Source of the DNA: Actinoplanes sp. NBC_00393
GTDB taxonomy: Bacteria > Actinomycetota > Actinomycetes > Mycobacteriales > Micromonosporaceae
DNA length: 64,000 nt
Reading direction: 5' to 3'
Assembly (NCBI RefSeq): GCF_036053395.1
Contig: NZ_CP107942.1
Span: 462,501-526,500 of the forward strand
Shown here piece after piece: positions 26,160 through 33,967 of this stretch; position 1 is the stretch's first letter; the number at the start of each line of letters is the position of its first letter. The position numbers were made by a program, and so were the translations under genes. The notes under the pieces are model-generated. The model worked only from the letters and a program-made list of their open reading frames with translations. It did no database searches and was not told the origin of the DNA.

Positions 26160-27196
26160 GCCGCGCCCTCAAAATCGCCGCCGGGACGGTCGCGGTCGCC
26201 TCGGCGGGCGTGGCAGCTGTGCTGGTCGCCCGGCCCGGCGCGGGCAGCGACGAGCCGGCCGGGGGCCGCTTGCCACCGGCGACCGTGGAGATCACCAAGG
26301 GCACGTTGCGCGAGTCCGTGGAGGCCGACGGCGAGCTGGGGTACGGCCCGACGCGCACCGCCTCGGCCCGCAGGCAGGGCATCGTCACCTGGCTGCCGGA
26401 GAGCGGCGCGACGGTGACCCGCGGCAAGCCGCTCCACCGCATCGACGACGAACCGGCCGTGCTGATGTACGGCTCGACCCCCGCGTACCGGCCGATGCGC
26501 TCCGGCGACGAGGGCCGCGACGTCGCCCAGCTGGAGAAGAACCTGGAGGCGCTCGGCTACGACGGTTTCACCGTGGACGACGACTACACCGGCTCCACCG
26601 CGGACGCCGTCGAACAGTGGCAGGAGGACATGGGACTGCCGGAGAGCGGCGTGGTCGAGCTGGGCCAGGTCGTCTTCGCGTCCGGAGCGGTGCGGGTCGA
26701 CGCCCTGACCGCCGAGCGGGACGCCGCGGTCGCGCCCGGCCAGGCCCTGCTCACCTGGACCGGCACGACGAAAGTCGTCACCGTGCGGCTCGACGTGTCG
26801 GACGCTTCGGTGGCCGAGGTCGGCGCCACGGCGTCGGTGACCCTGCCGGACGGCAAGCGGGCCACCGGCAAGGTCACCGAGGTGGCCACCGTGATCGAGC
26901 CGGGCGCCGGGCAGGACGCCGAACCCACCACCGAGATCGAGGCGCAGGTGGCGATCAAGACCAGTTTCGGTACGGCTGCCGTGGACGTGACCTTCACCGC
27001 CGCCGAGCGCAAGGGCGTGCTCACCGTCCCGGTCGCGGCACTGGTCGCGGCCGACGGCGGCGGCTTCGCGGTCGAGGTCGTCGAGGGCGACGCCACCCGG
27101 CACGTGCCGGTGAAGACGGGGCTGTTCGCCGACGGCCGGGTGGAGATCACCGGGGACGGCCTGGCCGCGGGCATGACTGTGGGGATGCCGAAGTGA
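26156..27196 (+). CDS. Efflux adaptor (HlyD/MacA-like) with peptidoglycan-binding domain
   Basis: 346 aa. N-terminal membrane helix (about 5-25), a barrel-sandwich region (about 45-95), an inserted PG-binding_1 domain (about 103-160, with [19 protein letters not shown]), then beta-barrel parts to the end. Adaptors of this architecture link MacB-type ABC transporters of Gram-positive bacteria to the wall. GTG start overlapping the lipoprotein stop (GTGA), and its own stop overlaps the ATPase start in the same way, so the operon is tightly coupled. Confidence 0.92.
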   Translation: MSRALKIAAGTVAVASAGVAAVLVARPGAGSDEPAGGRLPPATVEITKGTLRESVEADGELGYGPTRTASARRQGIVTWLPESGATVTRGKPLHRIDDEPAVLMYGSTPAYRPMRSGDEGRDVAQLEKNLEALGYDGFTVDDDYTGSTADAVEQWQEDMGLPESGVVELGQVVFASGAVRVDALTAERDAAVAPGQALLTWTGTTKVVTVRLDVSDASVAEVGATASVTLPDGKRATGKVTEVATVIEPGAGQDAEPTTEIEAQVAIKTSFGTAAVDVTFTAAERKGVLTVPVAALVAADGGGFAVEVVEGDATRHVPVKTGLFADGRVEITGDGLAAGMTVGMPK

Positions 27197-27843
27197 TCGA
27201 GTTGACCGAGGTGAGCAAGGCGTACCCGGGTGGGGTGACCGCGCTGGACCGGGTGAGCCTGCGGATCTCCCGGCAGGAGCTGGTGGCGATCGTCGGCCCG
27301 TCCGGGTCCGGCAAGTCGACGATGCTGAACATCCTCGGCACCCTGGACCGTCCGACCTCCGGCACGGTGATCGTCGACGGCCACGACGTGGCCGGGCTCT
27401 CCGACCGGAAGCTGTCCGCTCTGCGGGCCACCCGGATCGGCTTCGTCTTCCAGCAGTTCCATCTGGCGGCCGGGACGAGCGCGCTGGACAACGTCGCGGA
27501 CGGCCTGCTCTACCTGGGGATCCGCCGGGCCGAGCGGCGGCGCCGGGCAGCCGAGGCACTGGACCGGGTGGGCCTGGGCCACCGGGTCCGGCACGAGTCG
27601 CACGAGCTCTCCGGCGGCGAGCGGCAGCGGGTGGCGATCGCCCGCGCGGTGGCCGGGAGACCGCCGCTGCTGCTCGCCGACGAGCCGACCGGGGCACTCG
27701 ACTCGCGCTCCGGGGACGGGGTGATGGAGCTGCTGTTCGAGCTGAACGCGGCCGGCACCACAGTCGTCGTGATCACCCACGACCGGGACATCGCCGCGAG
27801 CCTGCCCCGGCAGGTGCGGATGCGGGACGGGAAGATCCGATGA
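27193..27843 (+). CDS. MacB/LolD-type ABC transporter ATPase
   Basis: 216 aa. Walker [10 protein letters not shown] (about 36-44), Q loop FVFQQF, signature [14 protein letters not shown] (about 138-151), Walker [13 protein letters not shown] and the switch His in VVITHD. Length and motifs match ATPases that pair with FtsX/MacB permeases. GTG start overlaps the adaptor stop; its stop overlaps the permease ATG by 4 bp. Confidence 0.96.
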   Translation: MIELTEVSKAYPGGVTALDRVSLRISRQELVAIVGPSGSGKSTMLNILGTLDRPTSGTVIVDGHDVAGLSDRKLSALRATRIGFVFQQFHLAAGTSALDNVADGLLYLGIRRAERRRRAAEALDRVGLGHRVRHESHELSGGERQRVAIARAVAGRPPLLLADEPTGALDSRSGDGVMELLFELNAAGTTVVVITHDRDIAASLPRQVRMRDGKIR

Positions 27844-29039
27844 GCGAGCTCGTTCCGGCACGGCTGTCGGCCGTGGACGTGATCCGGGTCGGCGGGGTCG
27901 GCCTGCGCACCCGGCCGATGCGGGCGTTCCTGTCGGCGCTCGGCATCGCCATCGGCATCGCGGCGATGGTCGCGGTGGTCGGCATCTCCTCGTCGTCCGG
28001 CGCCGAGCTGGACCGCACCCTGTCCGCGCTCGGCACCAACCTGCTCACCGTCGGCCCCGGCAACACCATCCTCGGCGAGGAGGCCGAACTGCCCCTCGAG
28101 GCCGAGGCGATGATCGAGCGGGTCGACGGGGTGCAGGAGGTCACCGCGGTCGGCCGGGTCGACGACGCGAAGGTCTACCGGTCCGAGCACATCCCGGAGG
28201 CGCAGACCGGCGGGCTGGTCGCGTACGCCGCCCGCAGCGGCCTGCTCGACACGATCGGCGCCACCCTGCGCAGCGGGGTCTGGCTGAACCCGGCCACCGA
28301 GACGTTCCCGGCCGTGGTGCTGGGCGCGGCCGCCGCCGAGCGGCTCGGCATCGGCGCGGCCGGGCCGGACACCCAGATCGTCGTCGGCGGCGTCCGGTGC
28401 ACCGTGATCGGCATCCTCGACCCGGTGCCCCTCGCCGACGAACTGGACAGCGCGGCTCTGATCGGCTGGCCGGCGGCGGCCCGCTGGCTCGACTTCGACG
28501 AGCACGCCACGACCGTCTACACCCGGTCGGTGGAGAGCCGCCTCGAAACCGTACGGGACCTGCTCGCCGCGACCGCCAACCCGGAGGCGCCGAACGAGGT
28601 GGACGTGTCCCGCCCGTCCGACGCGCTCGCCGCCAAGCAGGCCACCAGTCAGGCGTTCGCCGGGCTGCTGCTCGGCGTCGGCGCGGTGGCGCTGCTGGTC
28701 GGTGGTGTCGGGGTGGCGAACACGATGGTCATCTCGGTGCTGGAACGGCGGCCGGAGATTGGCCTGCGGCGGGCGCTGGGCGCCACCCGGGGACAGGTCC
28801 GCACCCAGTTCCTCGCCGAGTCCCTGCTGCTCTCGGCACTGGGTGGAGCCGGGGGAGTGCTCCTGGGATCGGCGGTGACCGTGGGCTATGCCGCGTACGA
28901 GGAGTGGCCCTGGGTGATCCCCGCCTGGGCCCTCGCCGGCGGCCTGGCCGCGACCCTGGTGATCGGCGGCATCGCCGGGCTCTATCCGGCGGTGCGCGCC
29001 GCCCGCCTCGCACCGACCGAGGCGTTGCAGACGCCCTGA
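27840..29039 (+). CDS. MacB/FtsX-family ABC permease
   Basis: 399 aa. One N-terminal helix (about 28-50), a large extracytoplasmic MacB_PCD domain (about 50-265), then three helices of the FtsX core (about 278-300, 330-355, 362-385). The motif [19 protein letters not shown] before helix three is the coupling element to the ATPase. With the lipoprotein, adaptor and ATPase it forms a tripartite-like exporter, probably for an antimicrobial peptide, antibiotic or lipid; the substrate is unknown. A strong hairpin directly follows. Confidence 0.95.
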   Translation: MSELVPARLSAVDVIRVGGVGLRTRPMRAFLSALGIAIGIAAMVAVVGISSSSGAELDRTLSALGTNLLTVGPGNTILGEEAELPLEAEAMIERVDGVQEVTAVGRVDDAKVYRSEHIPEAQTGGLVAYAARSGLLDTIGATLRSGVWLNPATETFPAVVLGAAAAERLGIGAAGPDTQIVVGGVRCTVIGILDPVPLADELDSAALIGWPAAARWLDFDEHATTVYTRSVESRLETVRDLLAATANPEAPNEVDVSRPSDALAAKQATSQAFAGLLLGVGAVALLVGGVGVANTMVISVLERRPEIGLRRALGATRGQVRTQFLAESLLLSALGGAGGVLLGSAVTVGYAAYEEWPWVIPAWALAGGLAATLVIGGIAGLYPAVRAARLAPTEALQTP

Positions 29040-29092
29040 CACTGAGCGTGTTGGTCCCGGTGCGCCCGCATCGTAACCAACACGCTCAGTGT
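29039..29092 (+). terminator. Terminator of the exporter operon
   Basis: Perfect 17-bp stem (ACACTGAGCGTGTTGGT with its complement), 20-nt loop, overlapping the end of the permease gene. The sequence then becomes unusually AT-rich. Confidence 0.85.
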
Positions 29093-29181
29093 TCTTTGCT
29101 GTTATCTGTACGTATCGATGAACGTAGCTGTTTTTTGGGGATAATGGACTTCCTGTCCTGCTTTTCGTGGCGGTGACGCCG

Positions 29182-30147
29182 ATGACTGACCGCAAACCTG
29201 TGGTGCGGCAGCGCCAGCTCGAGCCCACTCTCTGTCACCTGCTCCGGGCGATGACCGTCTCGCACGCCCGGGTCCGCCGCCTCGCCGCCCTGCGCATGGC
29301 CATCTCCGCCACCCTCGCCGCGGTCGGCCTGGCCACGGTCTACGCCGGCTCGCTGAACTCGACTCCCTTCGTCAAGTCGCTGAGCATCGCGGTCACCGTC
29401 GGCGGGGCGTTGTGGGCGCTGACCTACTCGATGGGACTGGCCTCCTGGGCCGACCGGGAGCTGCGCCGGGCCGCGCTGCTCCAGGAGGCCTTCGAGACCC
29501 GGTTCTTCGGCCTGTGCTGGAACAGTGTGCTCGCCGCCGACGAGGTCCCGGCCGAGGACGTACGCCAGCTCAGCAGCCGGTTCCACGGAGACGAACAGGC
29601 GCTCGGCGCCCACTACGACATGCCGAACCTGCCCCGGCCCTTCGACGTGCTGGCCCGTCAGCAGCAGAATCTCGCGTGGGGTGGCCGGGTGCGCCGCCGG
29701 TACGCCCTCGCGGTGCTCTTCGGCATGATCGTCTGGGCGATCGTCGGCCTGCTGTCCGCCATGATCCGGGGTTCGACGATCACCGACTTCGTGGTGCAGT
29801 GGTGCGTACCGTCCCTCGGCATGTTCCTGCTGGGCTGGGACACCTTCCGGGACCAGCGCGGGGTCTTCTCGGAACGGCAGCGGGTCGCGCGGCACTCCCG
29901 GGCGCGCTGCCTGCAGCTGGCGGCCCGCGGGCACGAGCCGGGCGCGGTCCGGGATCTCACCCTGATGGCGCGGCAGGTGCAGGACCAGCTCTTCCTCACC
30001 CGCAAGCGGGCGCCGCGGGTGCCGTCCTGGTTCTTCCGCCGCTATCGCGAGCAGGACAGCAGCGACTTCACCGCGGGACTGGAGGAGATGCGCCGGTCGC
30101 TGGTGCGGGCGGGACTGACCGTGCGCCCGCCGCGCCCGAAGGGCTGA
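29182..30147 (+). CDS. S-4TM family putative pore-forming effector (orphan)
   Basis: 321 aa from the ATG (a GTG five codons earlier is possible). Four membrane helices, two pairs: about 38-56, 66-85, 175-196 and 199-219. Family landmarks are the segment between the pairs with FETRFFGLCWNS (about 104-115), the stretch PFDVLARQQQNLAW...RRRYA before helix 3, and the C-terminal APRVPSWFFRRYR. S-4TM proteins were defined by comparative genomics as pore-forming effectors of nucleotide-second-messenger conflict systems, normally beside a CD-NTase (SMODS) or TIR gene. No such gene lies within this window. An AT-rich stretch upstream (29093-29160) may hold the promoter. Its last 80 bp overlap the convergent TetR gene. 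Confidence 0.85.
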   Translation: MTDRKPVVRQRQLEPTLCHLLRAMTVSHARVRRLAALRMAISATLAAVGLATVYAGSLNSTPFVKSLSIAVTVGGALWALTYSMGLASWADRELRRAALLQEAFETRFFGLCWNSVLAADEVPAEDVRQLSSRFHGDEQALGAHYDMPNLPRPFDVLARQQQNLAWGGRVRRRYALAVLFGMIVWAIVGLLSAMIRGSTITDFVVQWCVPSLGMFLLGWDTFRDQRGVFSERQRVARHSRARCLQLAARGHEPGAVRDLTLMARQVQDQLFLTRKRAPRVPSWFFRRYREQDSSDFTAGLEEMRRSLVRAGLTVRPPRPKG

Positions 30148-30763
30148 TCCCCTGCAGGCGGGCGGCGAGCCCGTCGACGAACATGCTGAGCGCGAACTCG
30201 AAGCTGTCCCGGTCCACCGCGTCGGCGTGCTCGCGCAGCCGGTGCGCGTCGCCGAGCGCCGGATAGCGGTCCAGGTAGACCTGCACGTCGTCGACGAACC
30301 CGCGGGAGAACGAGCCCATCGCCGCGCCGACCACCAGGTACTTCGTCGAGGCGCCGATCATCGTCGCCTCCCGGGCCGGCCAGCCCGCGGCGACCAGGCC
30401 GCCGTGGATCGCGTCCGCCCGGCGCAGCGAGGCGTCGCGCTGACCGGGGCCGCGGGCCAGGAACGGCACGATGTTCGGATGCTCGGCGAGCGCCGCACGG
30501 TACGACCGGGCCCAGCCCAGCAGCCCCTCGCGCCAGCCGAGCGAGAAGGCGCCGGTGTCCACCTTCTCCATGATCTCGCTGGCCACGTCGTCGAGCAGCT
30601 GCTCCTTCGTGGGGTAGTGAAAGTACAGCGCGGGGGCGCTCACACTCAGTGCGGCGGCCAGCTTGCGCATGCTCAGTCCGTCGAGACCGTCGGAGTCGAT
30701 GATCTCGAGCGCGGCCGCCCGGATGCCGGCCTGGCTCAGCAGGGGCGTGGTCGGCCGGGGCAT
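30068..30763 (-). CDS. TetR-family transcriptional regulator
   Basis: 231 aa. Helix-turn-helix at about 30-50 (LSMRKLAAALSVSAPALYFHYPTKEQLL pattern) and an all-helical ligand domain to about 205. The final ~25 residues are a Pro/Ala/Ser-rich tail encoded in the 80-bp antisense overlap with the S-4TM gene, perhaps a late readthrough extension. It is divergent from the acyl-CoA dehydrogenase operon with an 83-bp gap containing a palindromic element, so it most likely represses that operon and itself. The inducer would plausibly be an acyl-CoA. Confidence 0.93.
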   Translation of the reverse strand: MPRPTTPLLSQAGIRAAALEIIDSDGLDGLSMRKLAAALSVSAPALYFHYPTKEQLLDDVASEIMEKVDTGAFSLGWREGLLGWARSYRAALAEHPNIVPFLARGPGQRDASLRRADAIHGGLVAAGWPAREATMIGASTKYLVVGAAMGSFSRGFVDDVQVYLDRYPALGDAHRLREHADAVDRDSFEFALSMFVDGLAARLQGISPSGAAGARSVPPAPATGASPPVPR

Positions 30764-30782
30764 GTGAGGTCCTTTCGCAGAA

Positions 30783-30807
30783 GTGCCTAACGGTGTTAAG
30801 TTAGCAC
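30783..30807. promoter_or_regulatory. Candidate TetR operator
   Basis: GTGCCTAAC and GTTAGCAC flank an 8-bp centre; the arms match except for one extra C on the left. A related half site GCGTTAG lies near 30826. It is in the 83-bp divergent spacer, 20 bp from the TetR start. Confidence 0.5.
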
Positions 30808-30846
30808 TCGTCGAGAAACCTGACAGCGTTAGTTTTAGGAGTTTCT

Positions 30847-31995
30847 GTGGACCTAGGCCTGACCCAGGAGCAGGAACAGTTCCGTGACCTCGCCCGCGAC
30901 TGGGTGGATCGCGAGATCGTCCCGCACGTCACCGAGTGGGACCGGGCCGAGCAGGTCGACCTGAAGATCGTCGGCAAGCTCGCCGAGCTGGGCTTTCTCG
31001 GTCTCGGGATCGCCGAGGAGTTCGGTGGCTCGGGCGGCGACTTCCTCTCCTACGTCCTGATGATGGAAGAGCTCGGGCGCGGCGACACCTCCGTCCGCGG
31101 CATCGTCTCGGTCTCGCTCGGCCTGGTCGCGAAGAGCATCCAGGCGTATGGGACGGATGCGCAGAAGCGGCACTGGCTGCCCGGCATGTGCGCCGGCGAG
31201 ACGCTGGGCTGTTTCGGTCTCACCGAGCCGGGCACCGGGTCGGACGCGGGATCGCTGACCACCCGGGCCGTGCGCGACGGCGACGACTGGCTGATCACCG
31301 GCGAGAAGATCTTCATCACCAACGGCACCTGGGCGCAGGTGGTGCTGGTGTTCGCGCGTACCGGGGGGCCTGGTCCGAAAGGGATCACCGCCTTCCTGGT
31401 CCCCGCCGATGCGCCGGGTCTCACCCGGCGCGAGATCAAGGGCAAGCTCGGCCTGCGTGGCCAGGCAACCGCCGAGATCAACTTCGATGGCGTACGGGTG
31501 AGCGACGCGAACCGCCTCGGCCGGGAGGGTGGCGGCTTCAAGATCGCGATGTCGGCTCTGGACAAGGGGCGGATCGCGGTCGCCGCCGGCTCGGTCGGGC
31601 TGGCCCGCGGCTGCCTGGAGGCGGCGGTCGCCTACGCCCAGGAGCGCACCCAGTTCGGCAAGCCGATCGCCTCCTACCAGCTCGTGCAGGAGATGCTCGC
31701 CGACATGGCCGTGGAGACCGACGCGGCCCGGCTGCTCGTGTGGCGGGCCGCCGACCTGGTCGACCGGGGCCGCCCGTTCGGCACCGAGGCGTCGATGGCC
31801 AAGCTGTTCGCCACCGAGTCCGCGGTGAAAGCGTCCAACCAGGCGATCCAGGTGTTCGGCGGCTACGGCTACGTCGACGAGTTCCCGGTCGGCAAGGCCA
31901 TGCGCGACGCCCGCGTAACCACCCTCTACGAGGGCACCAGCCAGATCCAGAAACTGCTCATCGGCCGGGCGCTGACCGGGATCAGCGCGTTCTGA
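30847..31995 (+). CDS. Acyl-CoA dehydrogenase
   Basis: 382-aa FAD enzyme for alpha,beta-dehydrogenation of acyl-CoA. FAD/substrate motifs CFGLTEPGTGSDAG (about 121-134) and WLITGEKIFITNG (about 149-161); C-terminal signature with catalytic Glu in TTLYEGTSQIQKLLIGR (about 357-373). GTG start preceded by TAGGAG. First gene of a three-gene operon with an SDR oxidoreductase and a second dehydrogenase, consistent with breakdown of a branched, fatty or cyclic acid; the substrate chain cannot be read from sequence. Regulated probably by the divergent TetR. Confidence 0.96.
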   Translation: MDLGLTQEQEQFRDLARDWVDREIVPHVTEWDRAEQVDLKIVGKLAELGFLGLGIAEEFGGSGGDFLSYVLMMEELGRGDTSVRGIVSVSLGLVAKSIQAYGTDAQKRHWLPGMCAGETLGCFGLTEPGTGSDAGSLTTRAVRDGDDWLITGEKIFITNGTWAQVVLVFARTGGPGPKGITAFLVPADAPGLTRREIKGKLGLRGQATAEINFDGVRVSDANRLGREGGGFKIAMSALDKGRIAVAAGSVGLARGCLEAAVAYAQERTQFGKPIASYQLVQEMLADMAVETDAARLLVWRAADLVDRGRPFGTEASMAKLFATESAVKASNQAIQVFGGYGYVDEFPVGKAMRDARVTTLYEGTSQIQKLLIGRALTGISAF

Positions 31996-32009
31996 ACAGA
32001 GGAGTCCCC

Positions 32010-32759
32010 TTGAGTCGGGTAGCCATCGTCACCGGTGCCGCGCGCGGCATCGGCGCGGCCACCGCGCTGCAGTTCGCCTCCGAGGGCGCCGCCGTCGCCG
32101 TCCTCGACCTCGACCAGGACGCATGCTCGTCAGTCGTCGACCAGATCCGCTCGTCCGGCGGGACGGCTGTCGCCCACGGCTGCGACGTCTCCGACGAGGC
32201 CCAGGTGGACGCCGTGATCGACAAGGTCGCGGCCGAGCTGGGCAGCGTCGACGTGCTGGTCAACAACGCGGGCGTGCTGCGCGACAACCTGCTGCACAAG
32301 ATGTCCGGGGCGGACTGGGACATCGTGATGAACGTGCACCTGCGCGGCGCCTTCCTGTGCAGCCGGGCGGCACAGCGGCACATGGTGCCCCAGAAATCCG
32401 GCAAGATCGTGAACACCTCGAGCGTGTCCGCGCTCGGCAACCGCGGGCAGGCCAACTACGCCGCCGCGAAGGCCGGGATCCAGGGCTTCACGCGTACGCT
32501 CGCGATGGAGCTGGGGCCGTTCGGCATCAACGTGAACGCGGTGGCCCCCGGCTTCATCGTCACCGAGATGACCGACGCGACCGCGGCCCGGGTCGGCATC
32601 TCCGCCGCCGACATGCAGGCCAGGGCCGCCGAGATCACCCCGCTGCGGCGGGTCGGCCACCCGTCGGACATCGCCCAGGTCGTGGCCTTCCTGGCCAGTG
32701 ACGCCGCGTCGTTCATCACCGGCCAGACCATCTACGTCGACGGCGGACGCCGTCTCTAG
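32010..32759 (+). CDS. SDR-family 3-oxoacyl reductase/3-hydroxyacyl-CoA dehydrogenase
   Basis: 249-aa classical short-chain dehydrogenase. Cofactor loop GAARGIGAA (about 9-17), NNAGV (about 85-89), catalytic Ser in NTSSVSALG, and YAAAK (Tyr about 150, Lys about 154). FabG-like length and motifs. The start is a TTG at 32010: GAGGAG ends 5 nt before it and it gives the normal family N-terminus; no ATG or GTG fits. Between two acyl-CoA dehydrogenases it probably oxidises a 3-hydroxyacyl-CoA or reduces a 3-oxoacyl intermediate. Confidence 0.94.
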   Translation: MSRVAIVTGAARGIGAATALQFASEGAAVAVLDLDQDACSSVVDQIRSSGGTAVAHGCDVSDEAQVDAVIDKVAAELGSVDVLVNNAGVLRDNLLHKMSGADWDIVMNVHLRGAFLCSRAAQRHMVPQKSGKIVNTSSVSALGNRGQANYAAAKAGIQGFTRTLAMELGPFGINVNAVAPGFIVTEMTDATAARVGISAADMQARAAEITPLRRVGHPSDIAQVVAFLASDAASFITGQTIYVDGGRRL

Positions 32760-32774
32760 TTCGAGGATCCTGAT

Positions 32775-33932
32775 ATGCGTCGCTCAGTTTTCAACGAGGA
32801 CCACGAAGCCTTCCGGCAGACCCTGCGGGAGTTCATCGAGGCCGAGGTGGTTCCCCGCTACGACCAGTGGTTCGTCGAGGGCCAGGTGCCCCGCGACTTC
32901 TACAAGCAGCTCGCCGAGCTGGGCCTGTTCGGCATCGAGGTGCCGGAGGAGTACGGCGGCGCCGGCATCGACTCGTTCAAGTTCGCCGCGATCCAGACCG
33001 AGGAGACCACGCGGGCCGGCGTCTCGTTCGGCGCTTCCGGAGCACACGTCGCGCTCTGCCTGCCGTACCTGATGCAGCTCGGCACCGAGGAGCAGAAGCG
33101 GCGCTGGCTGCCCGAGTTCGTCTCCGGCGACACCATGTACGCGATCGCCATGACCGAGCCCGGCACCGGCAGCGACCTGGCCGGCATGAGCACCACAGCC
33201 CGACTCAGCGAGGACGGCACCCACTACGTGCTGAACGGCGCGAAGACCTTCATCACCGGCGGTGTCCTCGCCGACCGGGTGATCGTCTGCGCACGGACCT
33301 CGCCGCCGAAGCAGGACGACCGCCGCTACGGCATCTCGCTGCTCGTCGTCGACACCAAGTCGCCCGGCTACTCGGTCGGCCGCAAGCTCGACAAGCTCGG
33401 CCTGCGCACCTCCGACACCGCCGAGCTGGCGTTCGACGACGTCAAGGTGCCGGTGGAGAACCTGCTCGGCGAGGAGAACAAGGGCTTCTCGTACCTGGGT
33501 CACAACCTGCCCAAGGAGCGCCTCAGCATCGCCTACGGCGCCTACGCCCAGGCCGCCGCCGCGGTCCGCTTCGCCAAGCAGTACGTGCAGGAGCGCAAGG
33601 TCTTCGGCCAGGCCGTCTCCTCGTTCCAGAACACCAAGTTCGAGCTGGCCGCCTGCCAGGCCGAGGTCGACGCCGCCCAGGCCGTCGCCGACCGCGCCCT
33701 GGAGGCCCTCGACGCCGGCGAGCTGACCGCCGCCGAGGCCGCCTCGGCCAAGCTGTTCTGCACCGAGGTCGCCCACCGCGTGATCGACCGCTGCCTGCAG
33801 CTGCACGGCGGTTACGGCTTCATCAACGAGTACCCGATCGCCCGCCTCTACGCGGACAACCGGGTCAACCGCATCTACGGCGGCACCAGCGAGGTCATGA
33901 AGATGATCATCGCTAAGGACATGGGTCTCTGA
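32775..33932 (+). CDS. Acyl-CoA dehydrogenase, second of operon
   Basis: 385 aa. Motifs AMTEPGTGSDLAG (about 127-139), YVLNGAKTFITGG and the C-terminal NRIYGGTSEVMKMII with catalytic Glu (about 373). More like long-chain or glutaryl-type dehydrogenases than the first copy; only moderate similarity exists between the two. It starts 15 bp after the SDR stop. The two different dehydrogenases suggest two oxidation steps or two substrate lengths in one pathway. Confidence 0.95.
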   Translation: MRRSVFNEDHEAFRQTLREFIEAEVVPRYDQWFVEGQVPRDFYKQLAELGLFGIEVPEEYGGAGIDSFKFAAIQTEETTRAGVSFGASGAHVALCLPYLMQLGTEEQKRRWLPEFVSGDTMYAIAMTEPGTGSDLAGMSTTARLSEDGTHYVLNGAKTFITGGVLADRVIVCARTSPPKQDDRRYGISLLVVDTKSPGYSVGRKLDKLGLRTSDTAELAFDDVKVPVENLLGEENKGFSYLGHNLPKERLSIAYGAYAQAAAAVRFAKQYVQERKVFGQAVSSFQNTKFELAACQAEVDAAQAVADRALEALDAGELTAAEAASAKLFCTEVAHRVIDRCLQLHGGYGFINEYPIARLYADNRVNRIYGGTSEVMKMIIAKDMGL

Positions 33933-33967
33933 GCTCCGGGGGGAAGGGGTACGGGGTGGCCGGTCGC

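Noticed and set aside
29182..30763. A CBASS-like operon with the S-4TM effector
   Set aside because: No nucleotidyltransferase of the CD-NTase type is near; the ANT-like protein at 2948 is a different family and 26 kb away.
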